64,000 nucleotides of DNA from Anas platyrhynchos (lineage: Eukaryota > Chordata > Aves > Anseriformes > Anatidae): contig NC_092593.1 of assembly GCF_047663525.1 (NCBI RefSeq), forward strand, positions 29,662,501-29,726,500, read 5' to 3'. Position numbers and translations under genes: made by a program. This document shows positions 29,501-44,500 of this stretch, piece after piece. The notes beneath the pieces were generated by a model. The model searched no databases, was not told the DNA's origin, and saw nothing but the letters and a program-made list of their open reading frames with translations. How positions within the stretch are numbered: the stretch's first letter is position 1; the number at the start of each line of letters is the position of its first letter.

Positions 29501-32500
29501 TTAGTCTAAACAGAATGAGTCTTTAGCCAAAATTAGCTCTTGTAATAGGTATCAGTTCACAGGTGTTATTGCATCTTCTGAAATGAGATGTTAAACTGAT
29601 TTATGTACACTGACCCTTCATTAGGAACAAAATTTCAGCTGTCAAGGCGCAAGACCACTGAAAGAGAACTTGAACAATAGTAAATAACCAGGTCACTGAC
29701 ATACAAGTAAAAGGAAAAAGACACTTAGATACATATGGAAATTGCAATTATGCTGTCATTATATGAGCTCTGGTTATTAGCCACTTTTGTTCCTTACCTG
29801 TGTGCTTCTCTGGGCTCTTCCTATTGGCTTATTTAAACAACAGGCTAGCTTTACTACATTTAGATCCTTTTATTCCTGATGAAAAAGTTTAAGCACTCGG
29901 GATACTCTGAAGAGAATCTAGTTTCAAATTAGGATGCAAATACAGTATCAAATACACTTACTAACAACAGCTGGTGACATAATCAATTACAATCAATGAA
30001 CCACTGTAAGAGATTATTTCCTTATTTGCAAGTCTATTTGCAAGTCTAATAGCACGACCATCTATTAGATTTAGTTAAAACCACCTCAAGACTAAAATCT
30101 TCACTTAAATCTTGTCCAGAGTCAACATGTGACCAATGAGTCGCAGATGAGCAGCGATGTTTCTTGATGATCATACCATTTGCATGGAGCTCCAGTGAAC
30201 AAAGATTTGGAAGAGGTTATCATCCAAAGGCCAGTACAAACACCTGTACTCAGGCCTGTACTCCACACCTTTACAGCCTGTATCCATGTACTTCCTAACA
30301 AACAAAACTTCCTAACAATCTCACAGCACTGTTAGCACATGTGACAACCATGACAGACTTGGCACCAAAGCAAGGACACTACCACCAGGGACAACTCATG
30401 GCTGGCACGAGGTAGCCTTTTACCACTTCTCATGTCCTGCTGATAATCCCCAGGTACTAAATAAATATCTTGCATTCCTTCCCCTGCACTCCAAGCAGGA
30501 AAGCCACAGGGTTCGGTTCCCTTCTTACACGTGGCTAAGATACTGAGGAAGATGATACGAGACAAGGATTCAGCACTGATGACACCCAGACCACCTTCCC
30601 TGCTCCAGCCCAAACCACAAGGTCCCAGTCTGACACCAGTCCTAGTGCAATACAGTTGACCACACGGGCCAAAGTCAAAGTCTACCAACAGATGCCATGC
30701 TCCAAAACTCAAAGGAATCTTCTCTAATCAAAGGGGCAACAAGCCAGGGGTTTTAATTAACAGCTTATCTTCATCTGCTTTCCAGTTTACACATGGATTA
30801 CTGCAAGTATCTCAAGTTATGGAAATTACTCAGAAAAAGATTTGGCTAGTCTTGAATTTACCCAGCCACCTTTTCACTGAAAAAAGCCCAGAAAGTTGAA
30901 CACAAAATTGTATGGTTTAATGTACAGCTTATCAAACAAATACATTGGGTAATTCCTTTCTGCATTGAACAGTGAAGAGTTAATTCAGAGAATGTGCCTT
31001 TTTTTTTTTTTGTCAAATACATCTTCTAATCTATAAAGCCAAGATTTCTAAAAACCAAACACATAAGAACTTCAGATACTTGACAAAGGATTAAGAAATT
31101 GAGAATATTAATTAAGTCTGAATTCCCTAGCCAAATTTAGGAAGCGCACTCTTCCCAAATATTAGAAAGTGATGAAGTTAAATATTTCAGGGCTCTTAAT
31201 TATATGATTAGAACCTACAGAAAAGCATATCTAGCCTCACAAATTTCTTTAATCTTACTAAAACTATCTTAAACAACATATCATAAGTCTTAAATAAAAA
31301 CATTGTGCTGGATATTGCTTTATTCTGAGTATTTAAGGAACCTTTACATGTTCCTTTAGGTAAAAGTAACATGCAATATTTTAGTACCTGAGACAATACT
31401 GTCCACATACCCTCAATAACAGAAGAGAAACAAAAATTAAGCCTCCTAAAGTTGTGCAAGGCACGTTTGTCTAACCTTGCTAGATTATGGAGCAAAAAAC
31501 CATTTTTTTTGTAAAACTAATGGAAAAAGGAATAGCTGTAGAGCAATTAAAAGCACTTTCAGAGAGAAAACTATAAAAATCAAGACGAGGCTGAATTTAT
31601 ATCTGTAATTTTGCTCGCAGAAAACGACCAAACTGAACAAAGTACCACTCTCCACATACCAAATATATACAGAAAAATTGCCTATTGGGTTCATAAATGC
31701 AGACTGAGTAAAAACAAGCACTGAAAATAATAAACAAGGATATTTAAGTATTTATCCTGTTCCAGGGTAACAATAACCCTCCAGCATATTTAATAGAAAG
31801 AATATCCTTTCCCTAGTTACCTTCTCCTCCGGGTTTGGCGTGTTGCCTTGATCCTTTTGTTGAAGGCTGCCTTGATATTCCTGCAGGACTTTCACTCTTA
31901 AAAAAAAAGGCACAAAAAAATATATATTTTTAATATAGAAATGTATATATTTAGATATAAAATTTCATTACGTGTTGCTTTTCTGTCTACATTTATTATA
32001 CATAAAATATACATAAAAATGATGCACACATTTAATAATATCTCAAGTCCATTTTCCTCACAAAAGTGCAGATGTTTTAGCTGGATACATGCTAGTTATA
32101 TACATATTTTTAATGAATTTATATGATTCGATTTCACTATTGTAAAGACAACTTCCAAAAGAGAACTAAGCATCTTCAAGGCAGAGAGATTTTGCAAAAC
32201 CTGCAGCACATGTGTGATGCCACTACTGGTCTTAGAGTGCTTCGCTATCAGTGAGCTACCAAAAGGAATAAAATGCTTAGCATCACCTGTGTGTTTGAGC
32301 TATATCAGACTCACAGTTCTTCTTTAATCTTCCAGAAAGTATTTTGAATTTATTTCCAGAACAGAAGTAGACACAAACAAAATCGTGACACTAGACTCAC
32401 ATAGACTTCTAGTCAATGGCAACTTCCCGGGACAAACTAAGAAACGGGACCTGTCAGAAGGACCAGCAAACAAGCAACGGATGACCTGAAGGAGCAAGCA

Positions 32501-35500
32501 GTACAAAGAGGATGATAACAGTTCAAAAGTGGAAATATAAAACTGAAGGAAAAATCAGGACATTCATGAGGACGCTGTCCTAAGTCCCAAGTGATTCAGA
32601 GAGGCCAGGAAATGAAGGCAGGCAAGCACACTCAAGTTTTTATTATTTTGTTTTCTCTGGATATAGCTTTCACTGCCTGAAGTTAAGAACAGCTGACTGA
32701 CAACACTTTTTGCAAAGGCACCGTGTTACGTGCTTCAGTGGCCATAGGTCCTTGGAAAGGAGCAAGTTAAATCAGCAGGTGCATTTGGCTGGAATCTGGG
32801 AAGGTGATGTGCACGAGCTGCAGCCTCTCGAGTGATGAGAGCAGCACAGGTTCTAGGAGACAAAGCCACAGGGGTCCTCAGAGACCCGATGTGTGAATGG
32901 ATAACTGAGCCTACACTCAACATTTGTTGTTAAAAAGGATGCAAACACCTCTGAGAACAACAGATGAAATACAGGTGATTTATAGAATACCACTTCGCAT
33001 TTCTATGCTCTCTATTCCCTGTAATACATCCCCACATCACGTTCAAAATCCTGAATGTTTAGCACCTCGCTCCTTATCTGCTTTTTTTTTTTGTAATCTG
33101 TGTGAACTAATAATTCATGCAGTTTGCATTCAAGAACAGCTGCCAACTCTGCTGATAATGTTCATATTCATAACATGAATGAGAATTACATATTCTTCCA
33201 TTTCTATGCAAATGTTAACATTATGTTCCAATAACACAAGTAATAGAAAACTGCCAAATTACACGATGTAAATGTAATGTTCATTTGCCATAATATCTTA
33301 TATATATGACAATGTAATAGATATGCTGTAAGGGAAAATAATACTACAAAATGTTTCAAAATACAGGATACCAGTAAGGAAATTTACTCAGACTAACTTA
33401 AATGACCATACAGGAGAGAAGCCCACCCCTACACACCTACAACAATGTACCCTCTGGCCCCGCAGGCACAGTTACATGAAGGAGATTGAAGGTTACACAC
33501 CAGGAATATGGTTCTAAGTTTGATCTGAAGGCAAATGTTGCTTCTTTATACACTACAACAAACTACCAGCTCAACAGAAGCTCTCAGCAAACAAAGGGGA
33601 AGCGATACCACAAAATTATGGTACGCAAACCACGATAGGAAAGCCAGCAGCTAAGTCAGAGTCAGTTCCAGCAATTAGTTTGGGTAATTCAGAAACTACA
33701 TTTTCTTCACCTTGGCAATGTAATAGAACATGCATGTTGAGAATTTCAGGAATCCGGTATTGAATCAGCCAGAACAGAGCCCTACACCCTACACTTGGCA
33801 AAAGTCTAGCCAGTAGCTCAGTATGGAGTCCTGCTTTGACGTAAATTAATTTTGACATAAAATATCTCCACTGGATTGTTACAATCGTTGTTTGACCCAC
33901 AACCAAAGCTACCAATATTTTTGTTTTGCTCCTTGGGAAGCACTGCCACATTTTATAGAAATGAGATAGAAGGCCAAAACGTGCAGCTAATATTGAAGTG
34001 GTTCATTGTAATTCCTACCACCTTCGGCAATCACAGCCCTACACGAGGAGGAAAGCAAAGCTCCCATACCATCAGAGCCGGGCTCTACAGGCCTGCAGGC
34101 CACATCTGGCACACTCAAACATTGGCAGCTCCTTGGGTGATGTAATTATTAGCACAGGTGGGGAAGGAGTTGAGAATAGGTGCTGAGGCTTCTGGAGAAG
34201 TGGAGTCAGTCATTTATTTCTGTCAGGTAGTGGCTGCAAACACCGCTCGACACTTTTGTAGCGCCACATGTGCACGCTGGCAACAGGTGCAAAGTAAAAG
34301 CTAAAATTTAATCACTATGGTAGCATACAAAAACATAAATCCCACAATATTTATGACTCGAGCCTTTCCAAAGGGAGATAAAGTAGGTCATTCTTCTTCT
34401 GACAAATTCAGAGGTTCCAAGACTTTGAAAAGCAGTAAATGCAGCCATTAAAAAGAAATCTTACACTTCATCTCACACAATGCTGGAAAAAACATATTTA
34501 AGTGGAATCCGAGATGGATGTACACACACTTCCCCGTTTTGAGTAATTACATTTCTATTTGGAGAGGATACAGCAGTCTGCTGTAAACCATCCAGTCTGC
34601 TACTTTGTCCTCATCATTATATAGGTTGGTATTCACTGTAAGATGTAAGAAAATAATGATTTGTAACATTTCAGCTGATCAGGAAGAGGAATACACTGTG
34701 ACAAGACACCCTGTCAAACAGTTCATTCCTCTTGCCTTCCCTGCAGTCATCAACCTCTACATTGACGAAAGGATGTCACAAACAGCTTCTATCAATAACT
34801 TTTACACACAGATGCTTTGATTTTGGGAGGAAAACTACTGCTGAAACTCATTGACAACCCTAACGCCTGCCACTGAAGATGAGGAGAAGCACACAGAGGA
34901 TGAAACTCCTGTTACAGCACTCACACAGCCCCTGGGTTTTCTTAAGATAGCAGCTGGGACCCCATGGCAGCTCACCTTTGTGGGGTAACTCTTTTTTCTG
35001 TATTACTATCATGCAGTTTGCCTTGAGGGTGAACCCAGTTTGCCTTGAGGGTGAACCCACAAGGGTTTCTGCCCTCCTAACTAATTCTGTACATGCTTAC
35101 GTGCCTCTCCAGCCATCTACGTGCATCAACAGTCAATGGGAAAAAAACACTGCCACCCAAGCAAAGGGGACAGCTCATTAATTAAACCAGCCACCGTGAA
35201 TTGCTCCCTGTAATTCATCAGAGCCACTGATAGTTCACTAACAATATATAAGAATTACATCTCTGCAGAGGGAACTTTTTCAATCACCTCTGTTTTGACT
35301 GACTTTCCTTCTGATTAGATCCATGGTGCCAGGAGGCATGTTTGCATGTGTACTCTAAGTAACATATACATAGAAAGACAGATCTTTTACATAAATAGCA
35401 CTATATATACACATGCAAACACACTTTTTATTTTTGTGCAACAGGCTATTCCTCAGCACATAAACACAGTTTATTTCTAAAGCTTTTAATGCAAGCTACA

Positions 35501-38500
35501 TATCCATCCAAGACTTTCATTGCTCTTTCCCTCAAACTGCCTATATTTCCTGTCTTTATTTCTAGAACAGCCATAATTATTAATAGGCAGAATTCGTTAG
35601 TGTGCAATAGCAACATGGAAGATCTATATTTGCTAGGCTTCATCTGACTGCAGTGGTGATAAAACTAGGAAAATATTGATCAATTATCTTTTCCTGAAAT
35701 AGGGGCTCACAAGATGATGTTCTGTTGTCATTAGCTTCTGCTAATTAAAACCTCTCAAATGCAAAAAGAGCCATGAGAAAAATCCTGTTTCTCAGAATGT
35801 AAATTTTAATGTGGGATTTCTACTATGGGAGCCAATTATGAATAACTGACACCAAGCAGAGTTCCAGTTCACAGCACTGGAACAAACGTATCTGAGCCAT
35901 GACCGGGAGATTTCCATGGAACCTTTCTCTCTGCTGCTTCTGGGGCAGTTATGTCTTTTTTCATTCGGTGGTTGTTTCATTATACATTCTAGATGAGTTC
36001 CAACAGAAATAGAAGTTCATTAGACGAGACTTAGAGGCTGATTCGAATGACCAGTTCCAGAGCAATACAGTTTGAACAGCAAAAATAAAAGTTATTACAG
36101 AAGTGGCCAAAAGTGACAGGATATTGCAAAAAGCTTTAGCCAAAAGTTTCAGCAGCCATCTGTAAAATGGAAGAGACTTTTCCAACGTGTTTTGCCTTAG
36201 GGGTAAAATGACATACCTATTCAGCAGCCACTTTCAGATAAACAGCACCATACGCTCCAAAGGTCTACAGCTTGAATCACCTCTTTTTAAAAGACAAAGT
36301 TATCTCCGTTATTTTGTAGCATGACTGACTGAGCTTCTAAGTGTCCATTTTAAACAAGATTTCTACCTGGACTGAGAGTTCACAGAACAGAGCTTAGCTA
36401 GCACTGGTCACAGTGTGGTATGCAACAGCTAGCCTTCACGCAGAAAGGAGTCTCCTTCCGTTTGCCATGTGTTAGCCAAATGTTTCTCCTTAATTCCTAC
36501 TTAGAGTTGCTTTCTTTTAGTTCCAGAAAATCATGGATACCCACATGATGACTATTACATGCCGGGTAACATACACTTTCTTCAGTACAAGGAAAATACA
36601 TTTAAAAAAAATTCAACCTGTGAAATTTAAATTGCATTTTAAGGCTAGCTTTGGATAACTTGCAGCAAGAAAAAATGAAAACTTAATGAGTAAAGATAGG
36701 CTCTTATCTAGACTCCTAACCTCAAAGGAGCAAAGGCAGGAATTAAACTTTGCTGTATGTGCACAATATTAAAAAAAAATATCAAAATTAACTTGGTCTC
36801 TAACGTAAATGCAGCATAGAATCCATTCAGCCTGAAATTCCATGGACATCTCAAATTAAATAAAAGTTCCAATTTCCACATTGTTTCCACATCCTTATGC
36901 TGCAAAACAGGCAGCATGTCTGAAGGAAGGACCTGTTTGAAAAATAGTGAAAACAAGACAAAATCAAGTGGAAGATGAATGGCACACTGCAACATAAAGC
37001 CAAGGAAGGCTAGGTTTGGAAAGAAAGAGAAGCTGTGGATAGCTGAGCACAAGGAGCAGGACTAGAAGTCAGAGATATGTAACTGGACACAACAGGAGCA
37101 ATCCAGAAAAGAAGAGGTCAGTCCCTAGGGCAGAAGAGAGCAGGCGTCATGTTAGGCACTGGCTATATCAGACACTGCTTGAGGGGGGCTGTTTCAAGTT
37201 GTTTCACTTGCTGTGTATGATAATTACAACAAGATGGATGCTAAAGATTTATTAATTATGCAGCAGACACTACCAAATAATACAATTAAATACTCTTCAA
37301 GTGCATAAACACATAAATTGTTTCCTTTCTTTTTAATACATTTGTTTCGCTGCCACATGACTTAAATGGTATTACAGTAAATCCCTGGAAATAAAGGCAT
37401 TATCCTGCTGTGAAACTACTGCGAGGAAAGGAAGATCAACCCCAGTCCATTAAGATGCACTTCCCAATTATTTCATTCTGGAAATGATTCACTCACTTTG
37501 CACAGCCATCCCAGCTCTCCAGCTTTAAAGATTCATTGGAAACATTTTCATTTCGTTTCTGTCTTCCAGTCTTAACTAGGTGACCATTTGTCATGCACTA
37601 GTCTAAAGTGTATGTTTTCATCACCTAAAAGCTAAGCACTGTCTACTGTTACGCAAGCAAGTAAAGGAAAAGCATGTCATCTAGATTTAAGGTAGTAAAC
37701 CAACATGCCTTGGAATCACTCCCAAAAGCACTTAAGACGGGAAATGAAACTTTACTGCCCCAGCGTATTATAGTGGTGCCCAAGAGCACTACGATAGTTT
37801 GGGATGAGGCTCAGAATTTCCATTAGAGACCCAATTTGCAGGAAGTTTAACTTGGCCATGAATATCTGCTTCAGGCTAAAAACTATTTTATAAGCTCTCC
37901 CTCCAAGTGCCAATAATTTAAAAAGTTTGGTTGGATTTCAGTCAAAGAATGGCTATAAATTTGTCATCTCATGCAGAAGACACAATGATGTCAGTGGCCC
38001 ACAGACTCCCAACAGAGACTCCTGCTAGACTTGGGATCCTGCCGATTTCTTCCTAGCCTGAACTACTTTAGGTTAATTTATTGAAGGCTCACTCTTTAAA
38101 CATTTAGCCAGATGGCTTCATAATTCCCCGACTTGCCTCAGGTCATCAAGAAGCAGCAGATGCAGACAATGGTATCACAAGCAACAGCTACTGTTCAGAG
38201 GCAGCCAGTGAATTCCTATTCTGCCCTACCATCAGCCAGCTGCAAAACACAGGCTCAATGCAACACTGGATTCATTTTCTTTCCAACACAGCAACTTCTA
38301 TTAAAGTCCCTCTCCTGGTTTTGGGACAGGTATTCATCTTCTTCATAGTATCTGGTGCGGTGCTGTGTTTTGGATTTAGGATGAGAATAATGCTGACAGC
38401 ACCCAGATGGTTCAGTTGCTGCAGAGCAGCGCTTGCACAGAGCCAGGGCCTGCTCTGTACCTTGTGCTGCTCCGACAACAACTGGCTGGGGGTGCACAGG

Positions 38501-41500
38501 GGGCTGGAAGAGGACACAGGCAGGACAGCTGGCCCAGGCTGCCACAGGAACACCCCATAGCCACAGGACTAGGGGGCTGGCTAGGGCTGGGGGGCTGCCA
38601 TTGCTCAGGGACTGGCTAGACATTGATCAGCTGGTGGTGAGCGAGTGTCTTTTGCATCACTTAGATTTTTCCTTTCTTCTTTTTTATTTTTTTCCTCCTC
38701 TTTCTCTCTTATTAAGCTGTCTTTACCTCAACCTAATAGTTCTCGCACTTTTACCTTTCTCAGTTCTCTCCCCCATCTTGCTGCAGGGGGAGCAAGCAAG
38801 CAGCTGTGTGCTGCTGGGCTGCCTGCTGGCCTAAACCACAACAGTATCATAAACAAACAAGCAAATATACGACAACATTGTAGGGAAGATTCAGAAGAAT
38901 AGGGAGAAAACTTTGAACAAATAAACATTTTTCTGAAGTACTCAACATACCAATAACTAGAACCAAAAATCTGGAAATCAAAAAAACGGATTAGGCTTTT
39001 TTGGCCAAGCTATGAGAAATTTAAAAACAAGCAAGAATCAGACAAGCACCTGTTATAGAGCCCTAAAACTCAGCATCTGCCTATATTTCAATCTGACTTT
39101 CATTACATGCAGATTCCCAAGCCATTCTGAAATGTAACACTCTCAACAATCACCTTCCCAGATCTTCTATACTACTAACCTCATTATCTGGCTGGCACTT
39201 GCTGTTTTTAGTTGGCCTCTGCAATTTTCTAAGCTTGGATTCCTCAGAATCTGTGGACTAAAAACAAGTAATTGCTTTAGATTCTGTGTGCTGAGGAGCA
39301 AGCTACTTACCTGAATTACATGAAAGGGGAAATAAGAATAACATTGTAATGTGCTCAGTTCTACTGTGTACTCATCCATCTACATACCCTCTTTACCTTG
39401 CCTGGCACTCTTTAAGCCTAACGGAGTAAAATTAAACACTATTTATATCCAGAAGCCTCAAAGCCAGCAAACAAGTACTGCCAGAAGTGCTTTCTCAGTT
39501 GTAACAAAAATTAAGCTACCTCCTAACAGCAGCATCATTGATATCCATTAATCCTGAATTTCTACCTTGAACCAGCAAACAAAAGAACAAATGCAAACAA
39601 ATGTTTAGACAAAGATTTATATATTAAAAAGCAATGAAGAGATGGCTTTTAAGGCACTTTAGGACTTCACACTGAGACCTGAAGTAAGTTGCAGTGGAAG
39701 ATGTGTTCCTTCTCAAGGGTGCAACACATGCACGGTCGACCACAAACAGAGCACCCTTGCTAAAAGGAAATGATTTGACCCAAATGGGGCTTCCCAACAA
39801 TTCTTTCAAGAAAAAAAAATGAAGAACTAGAAATGAAGACTAGAAAGTCAAAAAATAAATGCAGACACATGACTCCATCCTATGGGTTCTGCTATGGAAG
39901 AAGTAAGCTCAAGAGATAGATTAATGACCAGTTATGACTCAAAGAAACTCTTCAGTCCCCATCCCAAAAGCGAGCTATGGCTGCAACAGCAGCATGCATT
40001 ATTGGGAAGATGTGAGGATGCAAGTACACAGTTCCATTCGTTGCTGGCACACCCCTCTGCCAAACAGAATCAAATGTAGTGAGGAGAATTCAAACAAGCA
40101 CAGGTAAAAAAATAAACTGCTTGTTAGATGTTCAAAAAGCACAGTCCAAAGGCTCAGAGACAGGAAGGTACACACACAGCCTCAGCCACATTCTTACAAG
40201 ATCAAATCCATACCAAAAAAAACCTTTCAATTCACGAGAGTAATTGCTGTTAAAGAAAGTACTTAATCGTTAAGTGAACATACAATACAAGACACAACCA
40301 TTTCAAAAAAATATATTCAGTCCTTACCACAGCATGCAAGAGGTTATTTTTCTCTGAAATGGAATTCCAATTACCTTTTTCTCTGCTTTGTCCTTTCCAT
40401 GTTCTTTTACATGCTCCCCATCTTTTCCTTTGTCCCTCTGCCTATCCCTGTCCCGGTCTTTTCCCCTTTCTCTGTCTTTTTCTCGGTCTCTGTCCCTAGC
40501 CTTATCTTTGTCTCTTCCTTTCAATCTGTCTGTTTCTCTTCCTCCTTGATTTTTTTTCTCCCTTTCCTGTCCTTTATCACGTTCAGCATCATCTTCTCGT
40601 TCTATGTCTCCTTTCCTCTTGTTTTTTTCTGTTTCTCTTCCTTGTTTAGTTGTTCTGCTTCTTTCTCTTTCTTGTTTTTCCTCTTCCTTAAAGGTGTCCT
40701 TTTCAGCGTCTTTGTGTCTGTCTTCATTTTCTTTCTGTTTATCACTTTCTTTTTCTCTTTCTTCACTCTCTTTGGAATCTCCTTTGGGTTTTCTGTCTCT
40801 GCTTGAGCTTCTGTCTTTAATTTCAGTATCTCCTTTCCCCTAAAATAAAGTAAAAACTAATATTTAGTATCAATACACAGCAAGTTTATAACACTGTTAC
40901 TTTTTACAGATAAAATGAACATGAAAACAAATTTTTAAAAAAATAATGGTAGCCACTGTACCCGAAAGTTGAAAATGCCTACCTCTTTATCCCTATGGGG
41001 TTTTTGTTCTTCTGTTTTGGGCTCTCTGCTTTCTTTATCTCGAGATTTAGAGGACGGAGGTTTCCCTTGAGCATCAGCTCTTTCCCCAGCTAAGATCCTT
41101 TTTACAGCAGCATCACTGGAGAGCTGCAAGAAACAGAAAAGTTCCCTGAAATGATTAGGTTATTTTGTTATTATCTTATTTCTTCCTAACTCTGTAGTCA
41201 ACATGACTTTTTTTCCTTTTGAAATAAAGCTTGTATTTCTGCTCTTCCAAAAACATGCTTTCATAGGCCTTTAAGTTAAACATCTCTTTGTAATTCTCAT
41301 AACAATTTGACTATATGTACCAGGACTATATACATACACCGTGCTTTTCATAAGAATTGCTAATTCTGCTAATGTACATAAAAAAAACACACACGCACCA
41401 TCACATTGCTGAGGAATTCTTCCTGAAACAGGATTTGCTTTTAGATCACTAAAACCGATTTTGCCCTGAGGGTTGACTCCTGATTTGCAAATACAAAACT

Positions 41501-44500
41501 ATGGATTTTTGTGGGTTTTCACATTTGGACACTAACATCTGCACATTAGTGACACTTGCCTGAACTATGTAAGTCCAAGCAGCACGGTCAGCTCGTCACT
41601 GAAAGTATCAAGCTAGAGCCTGAAGCAAAACTTTTCCACAATGCACATCAAGCTTATGCTTTACTAAAAAGCCAAGGGGCTAATTATCTTTGCTCAAGTG
41701 GGTAGACGATATCCTTTGGATATTAAATCTCATCACACCATGCTAAGAGGCTGTACCATCAAGAACATTCCCTAACTCGTCCCATCTAAGTGTACACGTT
41801 CATCAACTTCCTCCTTCCTGGTCTGAAGCAATCTATCACACACACAGAATCTCTAGGTTGGAAGAGACCTCAAGATCATCAAGTCCAACCTCTGACCTAA
41901 CACTAACAGTCCCCACTAAACCATATCCCTAAGTTCTACATCTAAACGTCTTCTGAAGACTTCCAGGGATGGTGACTCAACCACCTCCCTGGGCAGCCTG
42001 TTCCAATGTCTAACAACCCTTTCAGTAAAGAAATTCTTCCTAACATCTAACCTAAAACTCCCCTGGCGCAACTTTAGCCCATTCCCCCTCGTCCTGTCAC
42101 CAGGCACATGGGAGAACAGGCCAACCCCCATCTCGCTAGAGCCTCCTTTAATATACTTATACAGAGTGATAAGGTCACCCCTGAGCCTCCTTTTCTCTAG
42201 GCTGAACAAGCCCAGCTCCTTCAGCCGCTCCTCATAGGACTTGCTCTCCAGGCCCCTCACCAGCTTCGTCGCCCTTCTCTGGACCCGCTCAAGCACCTCG
42301 ATGTCCTTCTTGTAGCGAGGGGCCCAAAACTGAACACAGTACTCGAGGTGCGGCCTCACCAGAGCCGAGTACAGGGGGACGATCACCTCCCTAGCCCTGC
42401 TGGTCACAGTGTTTCTGATACAAGCCAGGATGCCGTTGGCCTTCTTGGCCACCTGAGCACACTGCTGGCTCATATTCAGCCGACTGTCCACCATCACTCC
42501 CAGGTCCTTCTCTGCCTGGCAGCTCTCCAGCCATTCCTCTCCCAGCCTGTAGCTCTTCTTGGGGTTATTGCGCCCCAGGTGCAGGACCCGGCACTTGGCC
42601 TTGTTAAACTTCATACAGTTGACCTCAGCCCATCGGTGCAGCCTATCCAGATCCTCCTGCAGAGCCTTCCTACCCTCAAGCAGATCGACACACGCACCTA
42701 GCTTGGTGTCATCTGCAAACTTACTGAGGGTGCACTCAATGCCCTCATCCAGATCATTGATGAAGATGTTAAAGAGGACCGGCCCCAGCACCGAGCCCTG
42801 GGGGACGCCACTAGTGACTGGCCTCCAACTGGACTTGGCTCCATTTACCACAACTCTCTGGGCCCGGCTATCCAGCCAGTTTCTAACCCAACGAAGCGTG
42901 CGCCAGTCCAAGCCAAGAGCAGCCAGTTTCTTGAGGAGAATGCTGTGGGAAACGGTGTCAAAAGCCTTGCTGAAGTCAAGGTAGACCACATCCACAGCCT
43001 TTCCCTCATCCACCCAGCGCGTCACTTTGTCGTAGAAGGAGATCAGGTTCGTCAAGCAGGATCTGCCTTCCATAAACCCATGCTGACTGGGCCTGATCGC
43101 CTGCTTGCCCTTCAAGTGCCGCATGATGACTCCCAAGAGGATCTGCTCCATGAGCTTCCCTGGTACTGAGGTCAAACTGACCGGCCTGTAGTTCCCCGGG
43201 TCTGCCCTCCGGCCCTTCTTGTAGATGGGCGTCACGTTTGCTAGCCGCCAGTCAGCTGGGACCTCCCCCGATAGCCAGGACTGCTGATAAATGATGGATA
43301 GGGGCTTGGCCAGCTCCTCTGCCAGTTCTCTCAGTACTCTTGGGTGGATCCCATCCGGCCCCATCGACTTGTGCACATCCAAGTGCCGTAGCAGGTCACC
43401 AACCAGTTCTTCGTGGATGGTGAGGGCCACATCCTGCTCCCCGTCCCCTTCCACCAGTTCTGGGTACTGGGTATCCGGAGAGCAACCGGTTTTACCACTA
43501 AAGACTGAGGCAAAGAAGGCATTGAGCACCTCTGCCTTTTCCTCATCTCTTGTAACTAAGTTTCCCCCCGCATCCAGTAAAGGATGGAGATTCTCCTTAG
43601 TCCTCCTTTTTGTGTTGATGTATTTATAAAAGCGTTTTTTGTTATCTTTAACGGCAGTAGCCAGCTTGAGCTCCAGATGAGCTTTGGCCTTCCTAATTTT
43701 GTCCCTGCACAGCCTCGCTACATCCTTATAGTCCTCCCTAGTGGCCTGCCCAATTTTCCAAAGATTATAAACCCTCTTTTTCCTCCTAAGCTCAAGCCAC
43801 AATTCTCTGTTGAGCCAGGCTGGTCGTCTTCCCCGGTGGCTCATCTTTGGGCACATGGGGATAGACCGCTCCTGTGCCATTAGGATTTGCCTCTTGAATA
43901 GCACCCAGCCTTCCTGAACCCCTCTGCCCTTCAGAACCGCCTCCCATGGGACTCCACCAACCAGTGTCCTGAGCAGCCTAAAGTCAGCCCTCCGAAAGTC
44001 CAATACAGTGGTTTTACTGGTTCCCTTCCTGGCCCCGCCAAGAATAGAGAACTCCACCATTTCGTGGTCACTCTGCCCAAGACTGTTCCCGACAATCACA
44101 TCCTCCACCAGTCCTTCTCTGTTTGTGAAGAGAAGGTCTAGCACGGCACCACCCCTGGTAGGTTCACTAATCAGCTGCGTCAGGAAGCTATCTTCCACTT
44201 TCTCCAGAAACCTCCTAGACTGCTTCCTCTGGGCTGTGTTGTGCTTCCAGGATATGTCTGGGAAGTTGAAGTCCCCCACGAGTACAAGCGCTGACGATTT
44301 CGCAACTTCTGTCAGCTGCCTGTAGAACTCCTCATCCGTCTCCTCATCCTGGTTCGGCGGTCTATAGCAGACCCCGACCAGGACACTAGCCTTGTTGTCC
44401 CTGCCGATCCTAACCCAAAGGGACTCGATCTTGTCATTCCTAGCCTCGAGTTCTACAACATCGAAAGACTCTCTAATATAGAGAGCCACACCGCCACCCC

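Larger units (their letters stand above)
31897..39179 (-). other. TRAF3IP1: TRAF3IP1 intron 6
   Basis: 7.3 kb. Contains the solo LTR at 38,353-38,843 and an exact 22 bp tandem duplication at 35,014-35,057. The remainder is AT-rich unique-looking sequence with no recognised exon. Confidence 0.75.

Noticed and set aside
40399-40843. Phe/Ser-rich plus-strand frames of 79-135 codons
   Set aside because: Antisense of the charged TRAF3IP1 exon 5; purine-rich coding DNA leaves few stops on the complementary strand.
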